A DNA stretch of 64,000 nt from UBA4782 sp034430215 (GTDB taxonomy: Bacteria > Chloroflexota > Anaerolineae > Anaerolineales > Anaerolineaceae): NCBI GenBank assembly GCA_034430215.1, contig DAOUFE010000019.1:496001-560000 (forward strand), given 5' to 3'. The first letter of the stretch is position 1. Each line of letters begins with the position of its first letter. The notes under the pieces were generated by a model. The model worked only from the letters and a program-made list of their open reading frames with translations, did no database searches and had not been told where the DNA came from. Positions 57,297 to 64,000 of this stretch are shown piece by piece. The position numbers and the translations under genes are program-made.

Positions 57297-60200
57297 ATGA
57301 ATTCATTGAAACAGACAAAATTTTTCTGGTTTGGCTCGCCAACAATCGAATGCAACAATGAAACTCTCCATCTTGAGACTCGCAAAGCTGTTGCATTGCT
57401 GGCTTATATCAGTCTCTCCCCCGCACCAACCTCCCGTGAAAACCTGGCTATGCTTTTCTGGCCAGAGTATGACCAGGCTCATGCTCTAGGAAATCTACGC
57501 CGCACTCTTTCCTCGCTCAATCAATCCTTAGGACCCGATATATTGGAAACTAACCGGGAATCTATTAGTCTGGATTCAAACGCATTGATATGGCAAGATG
57601 TAAACGAGTTTGTTACCCTGATTAAGAATGTGAAATCACACAATCATCTAGAACTTGAGTTATGCTCCGATTGTTTACGCGATCTTGAAAAAACTTTACT
57701 ACTTTATAGGGGAGATTATCTAGAAGGATTGAACCTTCGAGACTGCCCTGAATTCGATGATTGGCAATATTTACGACGAGAGAGTTACCTTTCCGATTTC
57801 ACATCAATCCTACAAAAACTTGCTCAGGCTTATTCTGCATTGGGAGAATGGGAAAAAGCGATTGAAAGAGCTCGACACTGGGTTAGATTGGATCGCTTAA
57901 ATGAAACTGCCCAACGACTACTCATGCTAATTTATGCACAAGCAGGTCAACGTAATGCAGCATTACACCAATTTGATGAGTGTTCACGTTGGTTACAGGA
58001 TGAGTTAGGTCAACCTCCAGAAACAGACACTATATCTTTGATGAAAAGGATCCAATCCGGTGAATTTAACAAACCCCACAATGAGACTGGACCTAAATTA
58101 ATCTTGCCCGCAAGTAATATCTCTCGAGAACCGCTCATCAAGTTAAAACTCTTTGTTCCTCAAGTACGTAATGACTTAATTTCACGACCACACTTAATAA
58201 ATAAACTTGATCAAGGTTCCAATAGTGCGTTGACATTAATAAGCGCACCAGCCGGTTATGGAAAAACAACCTTGCTTGCGGAATGGATCGACAAAAAGCG
58301 GAAAGAGAAAAGCTCAATTCCATGCAATATTTGTTGGCTTTCGTTGGACATAAATGATAACGATCCAACACGTTTTCTAACATATTTATCCGCAGCTTTC
58401 GAGAGTGTGCATCCTGATCTTGGTGAAGAAACACGTAACTTGCTCGACTCCTCGCAGCCATTACAACCTACGAGGCCGTTATCCATTTTGATCAATGAAT
58501 TACAGGAACTTCGCCAATCAGTGATCTTGATATTGGATGATTACCAATTTATCAATAATCCGATCATCCATGAAGGCATTATATTTTTTCTCGAGCATAT
58601 ACCTGATAACGTGCATCTTGTTATTGCTACGCGATCTGATCCTCCCCTCCCTTTGGCACTATTGCGTGGTCGCAATCAACTTAATGAACTAAGAGCAAAA
58701 GACCTGCGTTTTACAGGTGAAGAATCTGCTTCATTTCTCAATAAAGTCTTTCATCTTTCACTCACACCAGAACAGATCACAAAGCTGGATAATCGTACAG
58801 AAGGTTGGATAGCGGGATTGCAAATGGCTGCAATTTCTTTACAAGGTCGGGGAGATATTGCACAGTTCATTGATGTTTTTTCTGGCAGCCATCGATTTAT
58901 TTTAGATTATCTCACTGAGGAAGCCCTCAACCGCCAATCTGTCGAGATAAAAGCATTCCTATTACAGACATCCATTCTGGAGAGATTATGTGATTCTTTA
59001 TGCGAAGCTGTCATAGTGCAAGAGAGCAAACAAGAACCGGGCAGAACTTATCCCGTAATGGAATTTCCTGCATTTCAAGGTGGAGAAAAAAGTATTCTAA
59101 AAGAACTTGAGCAATCCAATCTATTTATTATTCCATTGGATGACAATCGAACCTGGTATCGCTATCATCATCTTTTTTCTGATCTCTTGCGAATTCGATT
59201 AGAGCAAACTTCACCAGAATTGATCCCAACTCTTCACAAGCGTGCATCTTTTTGGTTTGAAGCAAATGGCTGGGTAGAAGAATCGATCAATCATGCAATA
59301 ACGGCAAAAGATTGGCAAAATGCCTGCCGGCTCGTCAGTCTACATGTGCAAACATATCTGGAAAAAGGACAGATGGCAACCGTTTTAAAATGGTTAGATC
59401 GTCTTCCCCAGGAAGAGGTTTTCAAATATCCAAAACTATGTGTGCAAATTGCAGAAATAGATTCTCAAGCAGGCTTGATCGATCTTGTTGATCCACTTCT
59501 TGATAAAGCTGAAGAGATTATTGCTTCAGCTTGCGAATCTGTTGGGGAAGTAAACGCAGCTCAATTCTTAAATTTATCTCAAGAAGAACTAACAGTAAGT
59601 AGATCCATGATAGAGATTCTACGAGGGTTAAAATCGATATGTATTGGCGATCCTCATAGCGCATTAAATCACACACAAAAAGTAATGAAAGAAATCCCGG
59701 AGATGGCGCTAAAAGAACGTGCTGTTCTATTGTGGGTTGAGGGGTGGGCAAACCGGAATTTAGGGAATCTTCACCTTGCCATAGAACTTTTAACAAAAGC
59801 AACAGAATACGCAGTTAAATCTGGAGCTATACTGCGGGATATTTGGTCAGATTTAGCAATTACAACAAGATTAGTAGGGAAATTACCTAAGTCAGTTGAT
59901 ATCTTTGCCCAATCGAAACAAGTAGCGAAAGATCATGGTACTCAAAATCAGGGGAACCTTTCCAGAGGTGAAGCTTTTTTGAGCCTAATTCTGTTTGAAC
60001 AAAATAAACTTGAATTGGCTGCTGCCCATGCAAATCAGGCTATTGCCTACACAAGATGGTGGCCAAGTTATAACATTATTGCAACAGCATATACCAGCCT
60101 CGCCCAGATACTCCTTGCACAGGGTGATTTTAATGGCAGCCTTAATGCCATTGAACAAGCAGAGCAAGCACGAAAAAACCGACTCATGACTCCTTATGTC

Positions 60201-60932
60201 CATAGCCTCGTTGATCTGACATGGGTGAGTTATTGGATCGCTCAGAAGGATTGGATAAAAATTGACCAATGGTCAAATGACCTGAACAATAAATTTGATT
60301 CTCTTAAAAAAGAAGAAAAAGCTATTGATGAGTACCTGGAAATGCAGTTGATCATGTTGGTACGCGTTTGGATGGAAAAAACAAAAATCGATAAGCAAAC
60401 AGAGAGAAATGATGCCTGCTTAACCGTTTTATCTTTGATAGAAGACAGTTCGCAAAATGCAGGGAGGATCAATTCACTGGTTGAAATACTGCTTCTTAAG
60501 GAGTGTATACATTATTCGCAAGGAAAAGTTGCTGATGCAAGAAAAGGCATAGAGAAATGCCTTGAATTTGCGGAAGAAGGTGAATATGTACGGATTTTCT
60601 TAAAAACTGGCGAATTGGCATTCAATTTACTTTCTGATTATCTTCAACAGCCTAGATCAAATCATAAAGCATATGCTTTGAAAATAATCAAAGAATTTAA
60701 GAAACAATCTACTTCAGACACAATCCAAAAAGGGCTAATAGAACCCATTACATCACGTGAGATGGAAGTTCTTCGTTATCTTGCTAAGGGCTTCACCAAT
60801 CAAGAAATCGCGCAGATGCTGGTTCTGTCAGAAGGAACAGTAAAATTCCACGTTCATCATATTCTGGATAAACTTCAGGTAAAAAACCGAACCCAGGCAA
60901 TAGCAAAAGCAAGAGAAATCCATTTGGTCTAA
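57297..60932 (+). CDS. Large SARP/BTAD-AAA-LuxR transcriptional regulator
   Basis: A 1211-residue regulator. Residues 1 to about 260 have a SARP-like winged helix (ETRKAVALLAYISLSP, LWPEYD-like FWPEYDQAHALGNLRRTLSSLN) and a bacterial transcriptional activation domain. A MalT-type STAND ATPase follows, with P-loop ISAPAGYGKTTLLAEW near 316-331 and ILILDDYQFI. Helical repeats fill about 650-1120. A C-terminal LuxR helix-turn-helix (PITSREMEVLRYLAKGFTNQEIAQMLVLSEGTVKFHVHHIL) ends it. STAND regulators switch on ligand binding. It is divergent from the histidine kinase and may control the catabolic cluster. Confidence 0.93.
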   Translation: MNSLKQTKFFWFGSPTIECNNETLHLETRKAVALLAYISLSPAPTSRENLAMLFWPEYDQAHALGNLRRTLSSLNQSLGPDILETNRESISLDSNALIWQDVNEFVTLIKNVKSHNHLELELCSDCLRDLEKTLLLYRGDYLEGLNLRDCPEFDDWQYLRRESYLSDFTSILQKLAQAYSALGEWEKAIERARHWVRLDRLNETAQRLLMLIYAQAGQRNAALHQFDECSRWLQDELGQPPETDTISLMKRIQSGEFNKPHNETGPKLILPASNISREPLIKLKLFVPQVRNDLISRPHLINKLDQGSNSALTLISAPAGYGKTTLLAEWIDKKRKEKSSIPCNICWLSLDINDNDPTRFLTYLSAAFESVHPDLGEETRNLLDSSQPLQPTRPLSILINELQELRQSVILILDDYQFINNPIIHEGIIFFLEHIPDNVHLVIATRSDPPLPLALLRGRNQLNELRAKDLRFTGEESASFLNKVFHLSLTPEQITKLDNRTEGWIAGLQMAAISLQGRGDIAQFIDVFSGSHRFILDYLTEEALNRQSVEIKAFLLQTSILERLCDSLCEAVIVQESKQEPGRTYPVMEFPAFQGGEKSILKELEQSNLFIIPLDDNRTWYRYHHLFSDLLRIRLEQTSPELIPTLHKRASFWFEANGWVEESINHAITAKDWQNACRLVSLHVQTYLEKGQMATVLKWLDRLPQEEVFKYPKLCVQIAEIDSQAGLIDLVDPLLDKAEEIIASACESVGEVNAAQFLNLSQEELTVSRSMIEILRGLKSICIGDPHSALNHTQKVMKEIPEMALKERAVLLWVEGWANRNLGNLHLAIELLTKATEYAVKSGAILRDIWSDLAITTRLVGKLPKSVDIFAQSKQVAKDHGTQNQGNLSRGEAFLSLILFEQNKLELAAAHANQAIAYTRWWPSYNIIATAYTSLAQILLAQGDFNGSLNAIEQAEQARKNRLMTPYVHSLVDLTWVSYWIAQKDWIKIDQWSNDLNNKFDSLKKEEKAIDEYLEMQLIMLVRVWMEKTKIDKQTERNDACLTVLSLIEDSSQNAGRINSLVEILLLKECIHYSQGKVADARKGIEKCLEFAEEGEYVRIFLKTGELAFNLLSDYLQQPRSNHKAYALKIIKEFKKQSTSDTIQKGLIEPITSREMEVLRYLAKGFTNQEIAQMLVLSEGTVKFHVHHILDKLQVKNRTQAIAKAREIHLV

Positions 60933-61338
60933 CAAAATCTATCAACTCAATCAAATTACTTTACAAAAATGAGATTCCTCTCAAAGGAAATAAATAGTCT
61001 TTCAAAGATTCAATAGAGGATTCTTTTTGTCATTCTATCTGAAAAATTCTTTTCATATAAATGAAATCTATGGGAAAATATTTCACTAAGTCGTAGAGAG
61101 AAACTTACGAGTCTTATCAAGAAACCTTTACGAAAAGATTTGCGTAGATAACATTCATGGATGGAGATAAAATTTGGTAAAAAAAAAGAGAAAAATGGAT
61201 TTGTTACCAGATGTAATGCCTGTTGTAACGTTTTTGTAGCGATATATCCTTATGATACATATGAATAAAAGAAGAAATTCGCAGTGCAGTGCAAACGCTC
61301 ATAAAATTTCGCATTGAAAGATTAAAACAAGAGGAAAA
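60933..61338 (+). other. Non-coding stretch of 406 bases
   Basis: AT-rich, with no open frame having a ribosome-binding site and more than about 20 codons. The inverted repeat GTTAC...GTAAC (61203-61229) and a TTGTAG/TATGAT pair near 61235-61256 could be promoter elements for the gene at 61339. Nothing else is seen. Confidence 0.5.
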
Positions 61339-62169
61339 ATGATAATAGTACGAAATATTTTATTAATTTTGATCAGCATAATTGTGGCAATCGGTATTCT
61401 AGGATGGATAGGTTTACAAATAAAACCTGCACCTTTCCCTGATTTTTCCGGGGAGATACCTCAAATGAAAACTATCCCACTGCCCGATGGATTGCCAGCT
61501 CCTGTAGAGCGGTTTTACCGAACAGTATATGGCGAACAAATTCCGGTGATTGAAACTGTGATTCTCCAGGGACGAGGACTTATGAAACCAGCAATGAACA
61601 TCCCCCTTCCTGCTCGATTTATCTTTGTGCATAACGCAGGCAAGGATTATCGCCATTATTTTGAAGCTACGTTGTACGGAATCCCGGTGTTGAAAGTGAA
61701 TGAGGGGTATGTTGATGGTGCCAGTTTCTTTGAGAGCCCCATGGCAACTTTATACGACGAGGAAAACTCAAATCAAGGTGCAAACCTGGCTTTATGGGCA
61801 GAAGCTACATGGTTCCCCTCATTATGGATAACTGACCCAAGAGTACACTGGGAAGCCATCGATGAGACCTCAGCATTACTATTTGTTCCTTATGATCAAA
61901 GTGAAGAAAGCTTTGTTGTTCGGTTCGATCCCAAATCCGGCTTATTAGATATGATGGAAGCCATGCGCTATCGCGAAAGTGGTGAAGATAAACCGAAAAT
62001 TTTGTGGATTGCCCGCAATGAACCTGGACAACCTGTTGATGGTTCAAATATCAATTCAACAGGTTCAGTGATGTGGCTTGATCAGGGGAAGCCATGGGCA
62101 TATTTTACAGTAGAAGAATTAATTTATAACACGGATGTAAGCACTTATATTCGTCAGAGAGGATACTAA
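61339..62169 (+). CDS. Membrane-anchored protein, DUF6544/DUF6920-like
   Basis: A 276-residue protein with one N-terminal membrane segment (about 4-27, VRNILLILISIIVAIGILGWIGL). The soluble part begins PAPVERFYRTVYGEQIPVIETVILQGRGLMKPA and later has WAEATWFPSLWITDPRVHWEAIDETSALLFVPY and a C-terminal beta-rich part. This order resembles the DUF6544 family, a set of uncharacterised secreted or membrane-bound proteins. The assignment is from memory of the pattern. AGAGGA precedes the ATG. It is a single-gene unit ended by the hairpin at 62238. Confidence 0.75.
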   Translation: MIIVRNILLILISIIVAIGILGWIGLQIKPAPFPDFSGEIPQMKTIPLPDGLPAPVERFYRTVYGEQIPVIETVILQGRGLMKPAMNIPLPARFIFVHNAGKDYRHYFEATLYGIPVLKVNEGYVDGASFFESPMATLYDEENSNQGANLALWAEATWFPSLWITDPRVHWEAIDETSALLFVPYDQSEESFVVRFDPKSGLLDMMEAMRYRESGEDKPKILWIARNEPGQPVDGSNINSTGSVMWLDQGKPWAYFTVEELIYNTDVSTYIRQRGY

Positions 62170-62237
62170 TTGATCAGATGCTAATTAAAAAGCATATTTG
62201 CTGAAAAGATATTTTCTCTTCTTCTCCAAATCTTTGA

Positions 62238-62280
62238 AACTGAAAACCACCCAATTCTTGAGTATGGGTGGTTTTCAGTT
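62238..62280. terminator. Strong hairpin terminator
   Basis: A perfect 16-pair stem, AACTGAAAACCACCCA with its complement, closes an 11-base loop. A-rich and T-rich arm ends allow action in both directions. It lies 69 bases after the 61339 gene. Confidence 0.85.
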
Positions 62281-62443
62281 AATAAATCAACCCTTGTACT
62301 AATTTTTTGATAGAAGACAATGCCTGGGGTTTGCAATAGGATCGTAGAAAATAAATTTTCGAAAAAGGAATTGAAGAGGAAATAGTAGGTTTTAACCCTT
62401 TTTTACTAGATAATTTGTCAAATTCAGAGGATCCGCGCAATCC

Positions 62444-62542
62444 ATGAATTTTCTTGATGATGCTTTACATCATTGGGAACCGGCTGGCTGGTTGATCATC
62501 TTACCGGTGGACGTAATCGTGGGAGTGCTAATTGGATTATAA
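62444..62542 (+). CDS. Possible 32-residue membrane peptide
   Basis: An ATG frame with AGAGGA 12 bases upstream. The product is MNFLDDALHHWEPAG followed by one hydrophobic stretch, WLIILPVDVIVGVLIGL. The amphipathic start plus a single span looks like a small membrane peptide, or a remnant of a longer gene. The ribosome-binding spacing is long and no homolog is known to me. The rest of 62281-62700 shows no gene. The phrase TTTTGATAGAAGA occurs twice, near 62304 and 62622. Confidence 0.3.
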   Translation: MNFLDDALHHWEPAGWLIILPVDVIVGVLIGL

Positions 62543-62700
62543 ATCCAGATCTTTAGAATTGCCTTGATGCATAGACGCCATAATAAATGCTTGTAGAGAT
62601 AACCAAACTTAATAACTGATCTTTTGATAGAAGAAAAATTGACCAGAATCTTTTATGATAAACGTATCTTGAAAATATCATTCATTTGAAGGGAAACATA

Positions 62701-62979
62701 ATGACGATAAACCAAAAAGAAAACGGAAATTCTTACGAAATCCTTATAAAAGACCACCTTGAAGCTTATTGGTCTCATTTTTTTGAAGGATGGACTATAG
62801 AGAATCTGGAAAATGGAATGTTCTTACTTAAAAATACAAATATCGATCCAGCAGGATTACACGGTGTTTTAAATAAAATTCGGGACCTTAACTTGACCTT
62901 GCTTTCTGTTAGAAAAATTGAAGGGAATGAAGATTTGAAAAAGAATGTAAGAGATTGTTCAGGAGATAATAACGGGTAA
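62701..62979 (+). CDS. Small soluble hypothetical protein, 92 residues
   Basis: No recognised family. The fold looks alpha/beta: NSYEILIKDHLEAYWSHFFEGWTIENLENGMFLLKN, then LHGVLNKIRDLNLTLLSVRKI. The alternation of strand, long helix and strand resembles small regulatory or dodecin-like folds, but no motif is decisive. The frame is open to a TTG at 62686, but GAAGGGAAA before the ATG at 62701 sets the start. It lies 54 bases upstream of a small membrane protein gene on the same strand. Confidence 0.7.
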   Translation: MTINQKENGNSYEILIKDHLEAYWSHFFEGWTIENLENGMFLLKNTNIDPAGLHGVLNKIRDLNLTLLSVRKIEGNEDLKKNVRDCSGDNNG

Positions 62980-63033
62980 TTTATATTTGCTGTATGGTTT
63001 CAAATGGAAATAATCTATTCAGGAGAAAGTGAA

Positions 63034-63234
63034 ATGAAGGCAGTTCTGGCATTGATTGTTTTTATTTGCATGTCTATATTAATGAGTATTTTGGGTTATG
63101 GTTTCTGGGTTCTTTTTGGCAGTTGGATTGAGAATCTTGTCAGGTCAATTCTCTCGATCAATGTGCTTTCACTTTATACCACGATCACCACAATTGGCAC
63201 TTTAATTATGGTAATTGTGAGAAAATATCTGTAA
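63034..63234 (+). CDS. Small membrane protein, 66 residues
   Basis: Two membrane segments (about 4-26 and 44-60; AVLALIVFICMSILMSILGYGFWVLF and VLSLYTTITTIGTLIMVIV). No family is recognised. AGGAGA lies seven bases before the ATG at 63034, which decides against the upstream ATG at 63004. It sits between the 92-residue protein and the DUF4129 protein, probably one unit. Confidence 0.7.
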   Translation: MKAVLALIVFICMSILMSILGYGFWVLFGSWIENLVRSILSINVLSLYTTITTIGTLIMVIVRKYL

Positions 63235-63280
63235 ATCGATATTTGGGGAAGATATTTTCGACCAGGGAAGGATCCTAACT

Positions 63281-64000
63281 ATTAAACAGAACCAGCGAAA
63301 AGCTTTCTTCTACCTGACATTGGCTATTGTTGGAATGATTCTCCTGGGTTCCAGTCTCTCTTCAATTGAGTTGAAATCTGGTGTTCCTTTGCCCAGGATC
63401 GAATCAACCCAGATGATCAATACCTCAGGAAACGAAGGTAGCGAACCACTAGCAAGCGAAAACATTCCGATTAATGAACAGGCGGATAATAGACCCTTTA
63501 TTATTGCTACATTGTTATTGGGAAGCTTTATATTGGGGATCCTAATATATTCGGGTTTAAAGAACAAAGAAAATGCAAGGACTTTCCTGGTACTGAGTGT
63601 GATCATCGCTACTTTTATGTTGTTAGTTTTCATTTTTGGAACAAACTCGGATGGAACTCCAGGGGTATTACCAACAGAAATCAACGAACCCGTGCAACCC
63701 TTACCTTCAATAATTAACTCTTCCCCTGTTGGTGGCCCACCTGATAATTTACTTTGGATAGTAAAAATTATCTTCTTCCTGGGAGTTGTTTTATTGATGT
63801 TTGTAATGGTTTTACTTTGGCAGCACCGAAAAATAACAGATTATTCGATCGCAGCCGAAGTGGATTCTGCACTTCATGCTATTAAGCATGGGGGAGAGCT
63901 GAATAATGTGATCATAACCTGCTATCAGAATTTATTGAAGATAGCACAAGATAGACAGGGAATTAATCGCGAGGAGCATGTGACACCCAGAGAATTTGAG
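63281..64000 (+). CDS. DUF4129-type membrane protein, 3' end beyond the window
   Basis: An open frame of 240 codons reaching the right edge. It has an N-terminal membrane segment (FFYLTLAIVGMILLGSSL), further segments near residues 70-88, 97-113 and 159-184, and a C-terminal DUF4129 pattern (CYQNLLKIAQDRQGINREEHVTPREFE). DUF4129 proteins usually sit in MoxR-DUF58-transglutaminase clusters. No ATG, GTG or TTG precedes the first membrane segment in this frame after the stop at 63218. AAGGA lies eight bases before an ATT at 63281, which gives a sensible start (KQNQRKAFF). The first TTG is at 63320 and the first ATG at 63335. Confidence 0.75.
   Translation, partial: MKQNQRKAFFYLTLAIVGMILLGSSLSSIELKSGVPLPRIESTQMINTSGNEGSEPLASENIPINEQADNRPFIIATLLLGSFILGILIYSGLKNKENARTFLVLSVIIATFMLLVFIFGTNSDGTPGVLPTEINEPVQPLPSIINSSPVGGPPDNLLWIVKIIFFLGVVLLMFVMVLLWQHRKITDYSIAAEVDSALHAIKHGGELNNVIITCYQNLLKIAQDRQGINREEHVTPREFE

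Noticed and set aside
61261..61317. 18-codon frame beginning ATGAATAAAAGAAG
   Set aside because: Too short, no ribosome-binding site, and it lies in the promoter-proximal part of the 61339 gene.
1..64000. CRISPR arrays, tRNA or rRNA genes, insertion sequences
   Set aside because: No regularly spaced repeats, no tRNA-like T-loop in cloverleaf context and no transposase or integrase frames were seen on either strand by eye.

Overview
The window looks like a chromosome segment of an uncultured or little-studied anaerobe of the phylum Chloroflexi, probably class Anaerolineae. This rests on several points: moderately AT-rich DNA; a serine hydroxymethyltransferase fused to GcvT; a very large SARP/AAA/LuxR regulator; rpoC with a long coiled-coil insertion and no rpoB beside it; a tungsten-type aldehyde oxidoreductase; and mixed leaderless and Shine-Dalgarno starts. 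No rRNA, tRNA, CRISPR array, transposase or phage gene was recognised.

Region 1 (1-13.9 kb) is mostly housekeeping. A leftward series holds moaC, a moaD-moaE fusion, a threonine-synthase-like gene, rnc and smc (cut by the window edge). Divergent from it is scpA. Next come an unknown conserved gene, mutS, panE and fmt, then small genes (DUF4870, a glutaredoxin) and an ECF sigma factor with a small membrane protein.

Region 2 (14-36 kb) is mixed metabolism and core functions. It has a monoacylglycerol-lipase-like hydrolase, the SHMT-GcvT fusion, a PLP aminotransferase, a ThrRS-like/uridine-kinase fusion, a LipM-like octanoyltransferase, a PhnD-like lipoprotein, SanA/DUF218, an HD hydrolase and a GH25-like/SnoaL fusion. 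An sdpR-sdpI-like pair follows with a perfect 32-bp palindrome on its promoter, then a topoisomerase A subunit, rpoC, and DegV.

Region 3 (36-57 kb) is the most distinctive part: about 21 kb almost entirely on the minus strand, made of redox, ring-opening and carbamoyl-transfer-type genes. One unit runs leftward from 47.0 kb. It encodes a three-subunit molybdenum hydroxylase, FdrA, a DUF1116 protein, a cyclase-family metal hydrolase, a GNAT-like protein, a thiolase-like protein without the nucleophilic cysteine, its DUF35 partner and, beyond a terminator, a DUF2877 protein. FdrA, DUF1116 and DUF2877 are the three subunit families linked to oxamate carbamoyltransferase (AllF/G/H) in E. coli. 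A second unit holds an SDR dehydrogenase, a tungsten-type aldehyde:ferredoxin oxidoreductase, a zinc alcohol dehydrogenase and a ThDP enzyme, followed by two NarL-type response regulators and a GAF histidine kinase. Two paralogous ~70-residue proteins flank the second unit. I infer a regulated anaerobic pathway that hydroxylates and opens an N-heterocycle or cyclic amide, with C-C cleavage and ferredoxin-linked aldehyde oxidation. The substrate cannot be read from the sequence.

Region 4 (57-64 kb) has a 1211-residue SARP-AAA-LuxR regulator, a membrane-anchored protein, several small proteins and the start of a DUF4129 membrane protein that runs off the right edge, apparently beginning at an ATT codon.
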